A DNA stretch of 64,000 bases, from contig OX381707.1 of assembly GCA_947462335.1 (NCBI GenBank), forward strand, positions 64,354,004-64,418,003, written 5' to 3'. A program made the translations under genes and the position numbers. Under the pieces are notes generated by a model that worked only from the letters and a program-made list of their open reading frames with translations, searched no databases and was not told where the DNA came from. Below are positions 42,389 through 54,469 of this stretch, piece after piece (within the stretch, counting starts at the first letter, position 1; the number at the start of each line of letters is the position of its first letter). This stretch comes from Harmothoe impar. Its lineage: Eukaryota > Annelida > Polychaeta > Phyllodocida > Polynoidae.

Positions 42389-43929
42389 ATGGGTCTGACA
42401 GAGGGGATGAGAAATATACAGTGGTATCTGCTTAATTTAATGCGTTACATTGAGCCTTACACACCAGCCATGAGGAGGGGAAAAAAATATTTAGGAAAAA
42501 AAATAATTTTGCGGCCGCCCGGGTGACTTTTTTTTAGCCCACCCGCTCCACCTGAAACAAACTTTTTTAAAGTGTGGCCTTAAATATCAATATTCATATG
42601 GCCTGTTTGAGAGCGAAATGGCCTGCGTAAGATGCCACGACGCAGGCCACTTTGGACTGAATCAATAAAGACTTTTCGGCAACACTGGATACATTAAGAT
42701 TTGACTTATACTATAGGAGAGGTTGACTTATAGGTACCGGTAGCTCCCTTTCAAGTTCAAGTTCATAGATTTTTATTTAAGAGACAGTGTACATCAACTA
42801 ATGCTGATCTCCCTGCATAACCGCTCTTGGGAGGAGAGTGTAGAGATATAACCTCAATGCTTATTTTCGCGCTATGATGAACGTACATAGATTCTTTACA
42901 CTCAGACTTGGGTTTTAATTATTTGCACTGATTATGTTACCAGTGCCTTCCACAATATTTCTGTATTAACAGGTACCGGTAGGCCTATCCCCCCCCCCCC
43001 CCCCCCCCCACACAGAAAAGAGGACAGGGGCCGTTTTGTCCGCTTCCCCCTCCTTAAATAGCCGTTTTATTGCTTTGAATATTTACTAGTTTAAAATGTA
43101 TCCCCATCCCCCGTACTAGTAGGGAGTTGGATAAAATTTTAATTTTGAGTAAGAAATCAAAAATCTTGTATAGCCATATTGAGCATTGTGATAGCTTTTC
43201 AGGTCTGTTTGAATCATCTTCCTATCACTCATAGGTCCGGAGAAATCATGATGAAAGTACCAAAACTTGGGGGCTATTCAGGCAGTGCTCAAGCTGAATG
43301 CATTTCTGTGATATAGGCAGAGATGGCTCTCACCCACAGGACCAGTAGCAGTAGGCAGTAGCTGAGCAGGGGCTGAATGGGGCAGTATCACACAGGTCAG
43401 GGTAACATGGATCTAGGCAACATTAGGCATGGCCAGAAATACCTGGATTTCATATTTGTCATTCATAACACCATTACCAAGTTCCCCATGCTACCATACT
43501 TATACAGTCTATATTCATTGGTCATTTTTTCATATGATTTAGGTCACCATAATAGTATCTTCCACACCAATCAAAGATTCTTATCTTCCTCCCCTCATAT
43601 CTGTATCCATGCTGACCGCCATGCTGCTGTGATTAAAATGAGGGGCTAGCCGTTTTTATAGGCAAAAAATTGAGGTCATGAATGATGAAGGTATTTTTAA
43701 AGCAGAGTACTAGAAAGGCCACTTCTAGGCAGGCTGATAATCGGGTCACAGAAACGCGCGGTCCGCACGGCAGCAGTTCGACTACAGGTTATCCAACTCC
43801 CTAGTACTAGGCCTAGCCTAAATCTGGTTAGACTGGTACACCAAAAATGGCAGACTATTTCAGAGGATCAAAGATAGATAGAAAATAATGAATAATGAAT
43901 AATGAAAAAAAGCCTCATCACTTTTTAAA
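42389..43929. other. Intergenic sequence with element fragments
   Basis: A MITE relic with ACCTGAAACAAACTTTTTT and GTGGCCTTA words (about 42535-42590) and a poly-C tract (42990-43010). No gene seen. Confidence 0.5.
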
Positions 43930-44160
43930 AAGTCTCGGACGGTAAACTCATACTTTCATTCTCATGGCCTTAGTGACAACTGACAATGTGACATGCGACA
44001 TGACTGTCATGAGGAATTTAAGAGTTAGTGACATGGGACATGGCCTTTTCTTAAAATCGACAAGGACCTTGATAAGGTGACATGGCCATTTCTTAAAATC
44101 GACAGGGCGACATGGCCATTTCTTAAAACCGACAGGGGAAATTGGGACCCCCCCCCCCAA
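43930..44160. repeat. CGACATG-type dispersed repeat, locus 4
   Basis: Repeated words GACATGGCCATTTCTTAAAA and TCGACAGGG, plus GACATGCGACATGACTG. Ends in a poly-C tract. Confidence 0.65.
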
Positions 44161-44174
44161 TCCAGACCCCCTAA

Positions 44175-44483
44175 GGGAGTGTTCATTTATTAATTACAGG
44201 GGGGGGGTTGGTGAGATTTCGCGCGGAGGGGCAAAAATTTTTTACGCCCCCCCCTCGAGAGCGCGTGAAATGTTTCGCGCCCCCCTCGCCGAAGGCGCCA
44301 AAAATTTTTCGCCCCCCCCCCTTTGAACTATAGTAACGCGCGGGCTTTTTGGCTAAAAAGGGGCTTAAATTTTTACGCCCCCCCCCTCAAGAGGGGTCAG
44401 AATTTTTTACGCCCCCCCCCTCAGAAGGGGTCGGAAATTTTTACGCTCCCCCCTAAACCTGTAAATAATAAATGAACACTCCC
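44175..44483. mobile_element. MITE, 309 bp, TAA target duplication
   Basis: TIRs begin GGGAGTGTTCATTTATTA on both ends, and TAA flanks both sides (44172-44174 and 44484-44486). The interior is a run of poly-G/poly-C words such as TTTTTACGCCCCCCCC. TNA duplications with GGG...CCC tips suggest PIF/Harbinger. Confidence 0.85.
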
Positions 44484-44574
44484 TAAGTAAGCTATATCTG
44501 GAGAATCAGGCACCGTCATTCATTGGCAATATTTCGTTGGTCCAACATTTACATTGGCAAATTTATGTTATGGG

Positions 44575-44640
44575 GGTAGACCCCTAAATTCGACACGGCG
44601 ACATGGCCTATTTTTAAAATCGACATGCGACATGTAGTCG
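44575..44640. repeat. CGACATG-type dispersed repeat, locus 5 (fragment)
   Basis: GTAGACCCCTAAATTCGACA, then CGGCGACATGGCC and ATCGACATGCGACATG. It shares its start word with loci 2 and 3. Confidence 0.6.
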
Positions 44641-45084
44641 AGGCGACTCCATTCACGATAGCTCATTGGAGTCGGGGGGACTACTGTTGGGTCTTTCCGT
44701 AGGTATGCACTCAGTTGGCCTGTGGTCATCCTATCTTCATAGGATGACCAGCTTGTGTGGTCATACCTATAGATAGGATGACCACTTTGGCCTTCATTGT
44801 TCATTATTTGTTGCTGCTGTCTAAGAAAAATACTGGGAATCCATCACAAAATTGTCTTTTTTGGCTGCTAGAAATGAGTACCAGCATCCACAATAACATA
44901 GAAATGTAGATTAAGGTGTAAGGTATTCATTTAATATTACTTTTATTGTTTAGAATAGAGTGGGGGACTCAGGGAAAGTACTTCTTGTCGAATACGTTTT
45001 TGACCCCCTGAATCTCGGCTAGGAGCACCCAGTGACCCTCCCGCAGGCTGTAGGCCGATCAGCTGCAGAGGGTCACGGCAATGA

Positions 45085-45265
45085 CTATGCGACATGGGGC
45101 CTAGTGACAGAAGGCTTGAAGGCTTGAAGGCTTAGTGACATGGGACATGGACCTTTCTTAAAATCGACATGGGACATGAGCATTATTAAGCGACATTGAC
45201 ATGCGACATTGCCATTTCTTAAAATCGACATACGACATGGGGACCCCCCCCTCCCCCCATCTATA
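45085..45265. repeat. CGACATG-type dispersed repeat, locus 6
   Basis: GCGACATGGGGCCTAGTGAC, CTTAAAATCGACATGGGACA and ATTAAGCGACATTGACATG. The order of words parallels 22385-22510. Confidence 0.65.
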
Positions 45266-45477
45266 CCCCCTATGTTGGACCAAGGTTGAAAATCCCAGTT
45301 GAAAATACTTCCAGCGATCTACTAACGACGTAAAGAATAAACGTTAGTCCAACATTGACTGTCAACATCAGATAATTTATGTTGTGCCAAAGAATGATCT
45401 ATCCTATATAGCCTACACTGATATTCCTAGGCTCCCTATACGCCCAACCTCTCAGTCACTAGTGCCTAACCTAGTTA

Positions 45478-47355
45478 GTCATTTTTTGGATCCCTATACG
45501 CCCAACATAGGTCAGTTATTATTGTCAGGTTGGTCAGGACTGACCAACCCACCTTAGTCTTTTTATTTCCAGGGGGAGCCACCGAGTGGTCATGACAGGT
45601 GGCCCCAACTAGTGGTATACAAATACAACACACCAATGATGAACCTAGGTTAGCCACTACTGACTGACCCCTCAGTCATTTTTGAATATAACTTTGCCAT
45701 TATGACTAACACTCATATGACCAACCTAGGATAGTCTGAACTGACTAACCCTTTCAATCTATGGATTTTCAGTGTACACTGAAATTCCATAGCTTGAAAG
45801 AGTTAGTCAGTACAGACTATCCTAGGTTCGTCGTAGATATGTGTGTTACTGTTAGTCACAATGGCAAAGTTATATTTAGTCAGTAGGGGAGAGAGGGGCA
45901 CGTTGACCACCTGGGCACATTGAACCACTTGCTCTCTTTGCTATTCCATTGAGAATTTTCCAGCAGTTTCCCTACCATATTACCCCCTTATATAAACGGT
46001 TCAAAGCAGCAGCATCATATTTATTTTGGGATACTGAGGAGTAACTCAGACAACATTGAAGATTTATGCCCTTGAAAGTAAATATTTCCAATTGTTAAAC
46101 TTTTGTCCTTGTCTTGTTACAAAACATCGCTGGCCAAAGATCTGTATTGAGGTCAAAGTATAGATCTAAATGCTTGAATAGAACCAGATTTTACCCCTGA
46201 GCTTATGATGTAATTTGAATTACATCATCGTTATCCATGATGGCCAGCATGGGGCACATTGAACCACAAAAATTGGGGCACTTTGAACCATGCTCTTGAA
46301 GGAATAGTTCCACTATCTAACACATATGAGCCTGTGCATTGTAGTGCATAGAAGGACAATGTATCACTGCTCCTCACCAGAGGGCAGCAATTTTTGCAAG
46401 GTTTCCTTATCAGCTTATAGGTGAGAGATGAGAAGATAATACTCAGTTCAACCTCTGGGTCTACTATAAGCTGTATAGGACGTATTTAAAAACCCGTATT
46501 TTATTAGGCACACAAAAAGAGACCCACATAAGATATGATTTGGTTATACTATCATGATAGAATATGTAGTCTGCCGATTGGGATGATAAATTCTTTTGTA
46601 GCATATTCAGACCGCCTTGATCCCTAGATTATCAATTTTTGGAAGCAGAGCAGAATGTTACATCATGATAGAATATAACCAAGGATTTAAATAGACCTTG
46701 CAAATAGTAGCAATCCTCTTAAGACGGTTTATATAGACTAAAAGGGAAATTTGTAAGGCTCAAACCCAGTCACTATTTTAGACACTTTAATTGACAGACT
46801 TGTGAGCTTTAAATATGTACTTTTTATACTCAATCCTCTTCAAAAGTAACAACACCAAGTAATTACACCTCAACCTTCAATAGTAAATCCCTATTGCTGA
46901 TAGTTTATACCATTCAATATATGTGGTTCAAGGTGCCCCAGGGGGTGGGTCAACCTGCCCAGGGCATGGGGCACATTGAACCACCCAAAGATTTTATTTT
47001 CAAAAATTCAAAATAAATACAAAAAACGACCATACTTGCTTTGCCATAGGTGATCATATATTGCAATGATATAAGGTAACTGCTAGATCCAAGATTAAAG
47101 TCCAGATAACTTTGATAAGGTCAGGAAAAAAATAAATGTGCAAAAGTGGTTCAACGTGCCCCTCTCTCCCCTAGTGGCTAACCTAGGTTCATCATTGGTG
47201 TGTTGTATTTGTATACTACTAGTTGGTGCCACCTGTAAGATACTATGATCCCTACTCAGTGGCTCCCCCTGGAAATTAAAAGACTAAGGTGGGTTGGTCA
47301 GTACTGACCAACCTGACAATAATAACTTGATCGTAAAGGGAGCCAACAAATGACT
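45478..47355. mobile_element. Foldback element interrupted by a TIR transposon
   Basis: The left arm (45478-45683) and right arm (47175-47355) are inverted copies, sharing words such as TTGGTCAGGACTGACCAACC and GAACCTAGGTTAGCC. Between the left arm and the insert is an extra hairpin of about 190 bp (45688-45880) centred on CAGTGTACACTG. The insert at 45886-47171 breaks the right arm. Confidence 0.75.
45886..47171. mobile_element. TIR transposon, 1.29 kb, TA or TAG target duplication
   Basis: Ends read GGGGAGAGAGGGGCACGTTG in inverted orientation. TA (or TAG) flanks both ends, and the paired left arm of the surrounding foldback keeps the uninterrupted site (CAGTAGTGGC). The motif GGGCAC(A/T)TTGAACCAC recurs inside the element in both orientations as subterminal repeats. 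No transposase is encoded. Confidence 0.85.
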
Positions 47356-48890
47356 ACCCAGGGATATTGATAGGATATTTTTCAATGGGACAATGGCGCA
47401 CTCCTTAGCAAGAACAATGCGCCATTTTAAGAGTTAATGAGCCATCATAGCCCCCACAGTAAAATATAAAGTATTAACCCTTTCATGCCCAGAACTATTT
47501 GAGAAAAGTCAATTATTTTCATCATAATTAGCAGATTGTGTAAAAGCTGGATATTTTGTTGGGATATGTGCTTTATACTATACATTTTGAAAGCTATGGG
47601 TAATCCCCTTCCATTATTTTAACCAATATCTAGCAATATTGCCATTTTTGCCATAAGGCCATGCCGAGCTCTCAATGTTGGGAATGGGTTATTTGACTTG
47701 GAAATCGTTCTTCTTATGTACCACATGTGGGCATAGCCGTTTCAAATGGAAGTATATCAACACTCCTAGTCTCATCAATGCCTTTTAATTTTAGTTCTAA
47801 TTGGAATATTTTAAAATTTCTTTCAGTTTTAGAAAGCCTATGGGCCATGGGGCGCACCTATAGGGATTCCAATGCGCCATTCCCGATTTTAATGCGCCTA
47901 TGGCGCAGGGCACGGCCCTCTCAATATCCCTGACTACCGGTACTGTAAAACCCCGCCTTTAAGACAGATTTATTTTGTTATTTATTTTTCCTACAAGACA
48001 GATTTTTATCTCAAAATTTTGGTTCCAGTAATTTCTGCTGTAGACCGTATATGGCAGAATCTACTGTAGACCCAGACCTGAAGGTCCAGGGTTCAACTCT
48101 CAGTATTGGCATCATTTCTACTCATCCATGTGAGGGAAAACACATTTTCTATACAAAAAAACACTTCAAACTGCTACATGAACATTGCTTCAAGTTTATG
48201 AACTATTTACAAATAGGTTACATCCATATCAAATGTCTATAAAAAATAAGAGTTATAAAACAGGTTCATGTATATTCAACATTGGGCATCTTGGAGATTT
48301 TGAACTCCTAACTTCTGATCCATAGACCCATGTCAGGTGGATTGAAACACCTCCTACTTAGGTGATGATGGTAAAGAGGTCGGCACAGGATCCCTGGGGG
48401 ACAATTTAAGAACCAAATTGTTCATGTCTTAAGGGTTGATATAAATATTACTGATATAATGTAATGTAACATACTATATAAATACTGAACTGCCATTAGT
48501 TTGGAGTGTAATCTTAATGGCCTATGTTTTTCAAAGTAAATTTGACCATCTTTCCTGCAGATTATACAGATACACTGGTTCTATCTGCATATTTTCAAAA
48601 GTAACATTTCAGTATACCAAAAAACATTACTTTAAAAAACATTACTTTAAAAACTGCATCAGGAGAAATGTAGTTTGTTTGAGTGTTCCTGTAGAGTTTT
48701 GTGTGTGAATAGATGAGAACTCTGGTAGCTGGATTGATAGTGGATCTTTGTTCCTGTATGATGGTTTAACAATCACAACTGAAGTATAACTGCAACTGCC
48801 CTGACACCTCTGGCTGACTGCCCTTTTATAGACCTACAGAATGCTGGTGTCAGACACTGTACAGCAAAAGTTGCTGTATTAATAAATTTA
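47356..48890. other. Intergenic sequence, no gene seen
   Basis: A/T-rich with only short frames. No repeat family was identified apart from a GCGCCA-rich patch (47395-47420 and 47850-47920). Confidence 0.5.
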
Positions 48891-48939
48891 CTAATAGTAT
48901 TATGCTTTACACTATTTACAGTGTACGTGTGTCCAATGG

Positions 48940-50541
48940 CGCCTGGCGCGGTCTTCTCAACATCCCTGATCATGCAGATCCTCTTTTAGTAGTCGAGGAA
49001 CTTTCACACCTCAATGTCACGCTCAATACCCCTATCCCGGAGCTTCTGCTTGTTGAAGATGAAGTCATGGCTGAAGATGACCTTCGACCAACCGAGGACG
49101 TATTGATAATAACCCTTGACAGTATCACAGCTGTCATGTCTTACTGCTGTGACCAGTTACTTAATCAACTTGTTTTGGCAGCCGTTGTCCATATGAGTGG
49201 GCCTTGGCCTTCATGCTGGTGCTCTGGCATGGGATACATGGATGTCCTCAGTGAACCAAATCTGAGATATATAAGGCCGTGGTTTGTCTGGCCCTACCTA
49301 TTATGGACTAGCCCAGGTAGATCTATGTAGGACCAGGTAAATAAAAGGGCACTCTCTGTCCTTCAAAAAGAGTAAGGGACATGCCCTTGTAGCGGCTTTC
49401 TCCGTCACCTCATGGCACGGGCCAGAAATGGACTGGGACTGTGATTGGCAAGTGGACACAGGTGACCTATATATAATACAAGGGTGTGACAAAGCTTGAC
49501 TCCTCTCTCCTGTGCACCTACATTAAATGAGGAATGTGACCGATCTAATCTAAACTGGATGGAATAAATGTGCTAATTTGTAGGTTCATATTTAACTGGT
49601 ATTCCCCTTAGGATTGTGGCATGAATATGCTAGTTATAATTAAGTAATTGGTGATTTGGTGTTTGTCCACCCTCTCCTGTGTGTTTACATTTTCTGCAGT
49701 CCTGAAAGCATGTGTATCAATGGCAGCTCATTGGTCAGGGGGTAATGAATATTCATATTACAATGCCTGCAAGGTCTAGTAATAGCACCTGTGCCACTGA
49801 GGGTCATTGAAAGATGCTCTAGGTGAGTGGAGCCAACATACCAGTCAATCACCACTAGTCAAAGAGAGGTGTTTGGGGCAGACATTTAGGCCTGCTGGAG
49901 ATTGGTTAATGATCAGGGGTAGTGTACAGTAAGTGGAGGTGGGTACTAGTGAGTGGGTGGGGGAGGTGTGTGAGGGGGCAGGTGGGGACATTACAATTGG
50001 CACACAGCAAAGTCTGGGCTGAGGGCCCCATAAAGGGGCACTTCATGTGCAGTTTATTTTCATGAAGAAACCCATATCAAAATATTAGTGCACAACAGAT
50101 ATTCATTATAAATCATGGTAGAGTCACAATAAATTTGTTAAAGGCTAATTATGAAAGAAATGTTATATTCCCAAGCTTGGCAGCAAATAGTTCTCTAGAG
50201 AACCAACAGAGGGCACTCACAAATAAAATGGTGGAAACCAATATGGCGGTCCAGTGACATACCCTGGTAGTATTATCTAGGTCACATCTCATTCTCCAAT
50301 CACAATCCCAGTTGATTTCTGGCCTGTGTCTCATGGACGTGGTCATTCATTTCCTCGATTTGATCATCTATCGTTGCCATCACTCATGTATTGGGCAAGC
50401 AGTTTATAAATATCTGTCGTACTGCTAGACAAGACTACTACTACATTTTGTGAATGGCTACCACGCTAACTTGAGACAATCCTGTAAGTTACTTATTGTA
50501 CGCTAGGACAAACTCAATCAATCAATCAATCAATCAATCAA
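48940..50541 (+). mobile_element. (CAAT)n-tailed retroposon, copy 3, diverged and interrupted
   Basis: 48940-49415 and 50329-50541 together are collinear with the reverse complement of copies 1 and 2, with many differences. Shared words include TTACTGCTGTGA, GGCCGTGGTTTGTCTGGCC and CAGGTAAATAAAAG, and it ends in seven CAAT units (50514-50541). It is interrupted by the hAT-like MITE. The start is uncertain. A 142-codon frame inside is not supported as a gene. Confidence 0.7.
49416..50328. mobile_element. hAT-like non-autonomous transposon, 913 bp
   Basis: TIRs read CACGGGCCAGAAATGGACTG on the left and, reversed, CACAGGCCAGAAATCAACTG on the right, continuing through GTGATTGG. An 8-bp duplication (C/T)CTCATGG flanks it (49408-49415 and 50329-50336). 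The 8-bp length and CA-GG tips fit hAT. No transposase. Confidence 0.8.
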
Positions 50542-50585
50542 AAAACCCTTCAGCTGTACTCGCTCCCATTACCTGCTCTCAGGAT

Positions 50586-51125
50586 TTTCATTTCCTTTCT
50601 GAGTGATTTCTCCACTTTGGCTTTCCCTCCTTGAACTTCACAATTAACACAGACTTGGTCGTTAGGATGTACACCCAAGTGTACCTCGTCCCATTATCAA
50701 TGAATGTGAGGAAGTAGCATGCACCACTGTTTGATTCCACACTCATCTTCCCACAAACGTCACTGTGTACTAGCTCCAGCACTTTGGTTCTTTAATGACC
50801 GTCCCCGCTGAACCTCTGCTGCTGATTCTTGCAGTCAGTACAGTCATTGCAACCTCTTCAATGTATTGTAGTCAAGTTCAATGAACATGTTCTCTTTTAC
50901 CAGCTTATTCAATGATGTCTCACTGAGATGTCCATACCACTGGTATCACAGGTCTTCCTTGGACTCCTTCTGGCTGGTTGAATTTGTCACACATGCTTCC
51001 ATGGTAGATGAAAGTTCTAGATAGCAACCTGGAACCCTTTCCAGTCACCATCACTCGTCCTTCTGTTGTCACCTCGCACTTGCCACCGTCAGAGACAAAC
51101 CCGCCCCCTCTAATTAATGGCAAAG
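50586..51125 (-). pseudogene. Ty1/copia integrase fragment
   Basis: The clearest part (50588-50782, minus) encodes LELVHSDVCGKMSVES and YFLTFIDNGTRYTWVY, the start of the copia integrase core with its first catalytic Asp (in HSD) and the second (in FID). Upstream, in shifted frames, are HLSETSLNKLVKENM-like words and scattered Cys/His of the zinc-binding region, broken by stops and frameshifts. No other copia domain or LTR was found, so this is an old relic. Confidence 0.75.
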
Positions 51126-52414
51126 AGGTGAAACCCTGGGGTGAAACAAGGCCATCAAATCCCTATATACTTACCATCACCCACATAAGGGTGCACTCAC
51201 GGCAACATTAAGGTTTATATCAAGAGGGACGCTGATAATTAATTAAGCATATAACATAATTTGATATAAATGAATTATCCCTGGTTTCAAGAGCCATATA
51301 ACACACATTGGACTTTATTGATGCATTATTGATCGCTATTCATGAGGAGTGTTTTAGGATCTGCTCGGCAAAATCTTTTCATACAACTTCAATACCCTTT
51401 TGGTGGAGGTTGGAGATGCAGAGTTGGTTTGACATGAATTATCTGATGTTGTACCATGGAGTGTTGGCATATCAGTATTACCGAAGTTGGTACAACATAA
51501 ACAGATAAACTTGCCAATGTTGCTATGACATAAATGATCTGAAGTTTTCAAGACTCTGGTAAAAGAATCACGGTGACTCCTTTACTTTTCTCTGTGAACC
51601 ATCTCAAAGAGTGGTTCACAAAATTGACTTTGGTGGCCACATTGCTTGACTCGCTAGAGGAAATAACATGCAACAAGTAACATTCTGTTTACGTCTTTTA
51701 GGACTCTTCAAGGGGAGGTGTCTCCCAATCATGAATAACAGGGAAAATACAGATGATGCAGAACACTGTTCTTTTTTTTCTCCGTCTTGCTTAGTGTTTA
51801 TTGAAACCTGCTTACGTACTTATGGTGCACATACATAAATTGAATTCGATTTTCAAAATTAGAAAGTATTTATTGCGTTCTTCATGGCCGTGATCTTTGA
51901 GCAAACATTGGTTCATCCCCATAAAATTCATATCCATTCATAATAATGACTTATTATACAAAAATAAATAAGACAAACTACTATCTCATTTGATGTACAC
52001 TTTAAATTTATAAATGTCAATTGCATCCCATGTTGGCTTAATTGGCTTAATTGAGAAATGCCCCACGTCATGTGTTTTATTTACGCCAAATAAAAAATCT
52101 TAAAATCAATTCAAATCATCATGATGTTAAAAACGCATGTGTTGAACCAAGACATTATGTACATGAATTGTGTATAATGAGTTATATTATGAACTGATGC
52201 GGTGGTTTCCAGTCATACTTTGGGTTAAAAATACTTCACCGTCACCGGCTAAAAATAATTCAGTCACATTTTGGGCTACATATGCTTCATATGTAATTGA
52301 TTTTTCCCTACCGGTGTTATAGACTGCAGGTCACCTTTCTATGGTATGTTAGTTCTATTGAGTCTTGCGATCCTCACCCAACCCATATTATGAAAGGTCC
52401 ATAAACGCAGAATT
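51126..52414. other. Region downstream of the zinc-finger gene
   Basis: A/T-rich. On the minus strand an AATAAA lies near 52081-52076, about 335 bases after the zinc-finger stop, and could end that transcript. Otherwise no gene seen. Confidence 0.45.
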
Positions 52415-53563
52415 TCAGTGTCGGAACAAATTCACATTTTGTGGTCTAAATGGTGCACGTTGAACTTCTTCTTGTGTGTGAAGCGCCATATGTTTCCTAT
52501 GGTCTATTGCCCGGTTAAAACATTTGCGGCAGACATAACATGTGTGCATTTTCTGTCCTAGATGGGTCATGATATGTTGTCTTAAGGTAAATGCTCGGTT
52601 AAACTGCTTATTGCAGTAGTTACACCCATAAGGTTTCTCCCCTGTGTGGATCATCATGTGTCTTTTTAATTGTGATGTGCCATTGCATGTTATGTTGCAC
52701 ACAGTACACCTGTAAGGTTTCTCTCCTGTGTGGTGGGTCTTCATATGAGCTCTCAGGGTCCCTCTTCCAGAGTACCTATTACCGCACACTGAACACTGGT
52801 GAGATTTATCTCCGTCCGGGTGAGATTTATCTCCATTAGGGTGAGATTTATCTCCATTTGGGTTAGAGTTATCTCCCGTGTAGCTCCATGTGCGCCATGT
52901 TAACCCATCTGAGTCTTGTGTAACCTGTTTGCCATATACATATGGTTCCACTGCTTTGTGGCCCACAGAAGGTGTGTGACAAAATTCTATACCATGGGTC
53001 CCGATGATGTGTTCATTCAAACCTTGTTCATGGGAAAAACTCAGTTCACACTGAAAGCACGTTACGTGTTTGAGAACACCGTGTACCTGCAGATGAGCAT
53101 CCACAGCGTCCCATGTGTTGAACATGTCACCACATAGGACACATGGATGTGGTCGGTCTCCTGTGTTGGTCTCATGGTCGATTTCTGCATCAGCTAAATT
53201 GCTAATAGGTGATGGCACACCCTCTGTGGCTGTATTTATCGATAATGATACAGATTCAGGAGAACTGGCCGGTTTGTCTAATTCATGTGTGGCTACTGGA
53301 GAGGGTATGTTTTCTGGTGGTAAAGTACATACGAAGGGCTTATCCATAATTTGGGCCAGAAATTGTGTACTCACTCCAGAATCAACTAACTCACAGTGGA
53401 AGCCCTGGTTGCCGTGTTTCCCAAAGGAAGTTTGCGACACTTGATTGCATTGTTTGCTTTCCACATTTCCTCCTGGTCTTACCCCCAGCAACTCCTGTTC
53501 AGCCATGGAAGCAACTGGTGTCTGTCTTGGAAACAATAGGCCTGCCCGATGGATGAAGATCAT
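52415..53563 (-). CDS. C2H2 zinc-finger protein, six fingers
   Basis: A single open minus-strand frame of 382 residues; an internal Met at residue 20 (MAEQELLG) is an equally good start. Fingers 1 and 2 (Cys141-His161 and Cys169-His190) stand apart. After a Gly-Asp-Lys-Ser-His repeat (residues about 231-256) come four consecutive fingers (Cys257-His278, Cys286-His306, Cys314-His334, Cys342-His362). Two TGEKPY linkers join fingers 3-4 and 4-5. This is the layout of a sequence-specific DNA-binding regulator, nuclear by inference. No KRAB, BTB or other partner domain is seen. Upstream non-coding exons may exist. The specific orthologue is not recognisable. Confidence 0.88.
   Translation of the reverse strand: MIFIHRAGLLFPRQTPVASMAEQELLGVRPGGNVESKQCNQVSQTSFGKHGNQGFHCELVDSGVSTQFLAQIMDKPFVCTLPPENIPSPVATHELDKPASSPESVSLSINTATEGVPSPISNLADAEIDHETNTGDRPHPCVLCGDMFNTWDAVDAHLQVHGVLKHVTCFQCELSFSHEQGLNEHIIGTHGIEFCHTPSVGHKAVEPYVYGKQVTQDSDGLTWRTWSYTGDNSNPNGDKSHPNGDKSHPDGDKSHQCSVCGNRYSGRGTLRAHMKTHHTGEKPYRCTVCNITCNGTSQLKRHMMIHTGEKPYGCNYCNKQFNRAFTLRQHIMTHLGQKMHTCYVCRKCFNRAIDHRKHMALHTQEEVQRAPFRPQNVNLFRH
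52795..52870 (-). repeat. 18-bp coding tandem repeat in the zinc-finger gene
   Basis: About four units encode (N/S)-P-(N/D)-G-D-K-S-H between fingers 2 and 3. Units are nearly identical at DNA level (GGTGAGATTTATCTCC on the plus strand), pointing to recent expansion. Confidence 0.85.
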
Positions 53564-53841
53564 CGAGGAATAGTCACGTGCTGTTGCGATGTCCAGTGTG
53601 TTCAGTATGTAAACATTTCCTTTGGTGAGAGGTCAGATGTGTGTCTTAGTTCGCTTGGAACCCTGAACGTCTCCTCTAATGTTGGCCAACTTTCGTTTAC
53701 TTCCCTGGTGTCACAATGTATTGTGTTTGGGATAGCACCGTACGCTATTTTCATTGATCTGCAGCAAAAAATGATAATATATTTATAGCACGAGTTGTCA
53801 GGTGGATGAATATCTTACAATACAATATTGAACAATAAGGT

Positions 53842-54117
53842 AAGGCCATAAAAAGTCGTGTTCAGGTAACATGGCCCAAAAAAATAAGTTAGTTAGGTCG
53901 ATTTATTTGGTTACCTTTTTTAAGGATTGTGAGAGCAAATTCCTCTCTTTTTCGCATAATTTCAGTAAAAAAAATAATTTCAGTAGTAAAAAATGAATTT
54001 TTGTGGTATATAAAAAAAAATCTTCCGAATATATTATTTTAAAAATTAAGGTGGGGCCAAAAAAATAGAGTCGCTATGGATACCTGAACACAACTTTTTT
54101 TTCCGCCTAAGGCTAAG
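53842..54117. mobile_element. MITE of the GGCC-AAA/GTTCAGG family, copy 1
   Basis: The left end reads AAGGCCATAAAAAGTCGTG then TTCAGGTAACATGGCC. The right end, reversed, reads TTAGGCGGAAAAAAAGTTG then TGTTCAGGTA. Related to 54211-54463 and to the ends of 60590-62743. Confidence 0.6.
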
Positions 54118-54210
54118 GTTAGCTTACTCCCAAGTCCCATAGGAGATAAATCTATGGATTGAGGTCTGGTTTAAAATGCATGTACTTAGACATAATTCTT
54201 GTGCCGGATA

Positions 54211-54463
54211 GGGCCAAAAAAGGTTTGTTTCAGGTCACCCGACCGACCCTATCAAAACAGGGCCGATCCTACGGTTTTTTTATGCAATTTTGAAGACATT
54301 TTCGTATTTTTACCCTTTTTTGGTTAATTTTAGGGTCTTCGAAGAGGCGGGCTTACTTCCATGTTAAAAAAAAAAGTTAAAAAAAAACAAACCAACCTAC
54401 CGACCCTACATTTTCTTGCCATGTTACCTGAAACAAACATCTTTTTTGTTTGGCCTAGGTTAA
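54211..54463. mobile_element. MITE of the same family, copy 2
   Basis: The left end reads AGGGCCAAAAAAGGTTTG then TTTCAGGTCACC. The right end, reversed, reads TAGGCCAAACAAAAAAGATG then TTTGTTTCAGGTAACATGGC. Confidence 0.6.
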
Positions 54464-54469
54464 AAAAAA

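Noticed and set aside
48902..49330. 142-codon plus-strand frame
   Set aside because: It overlaps the diverged third retroposon copy and is not conserved in the other two copies.
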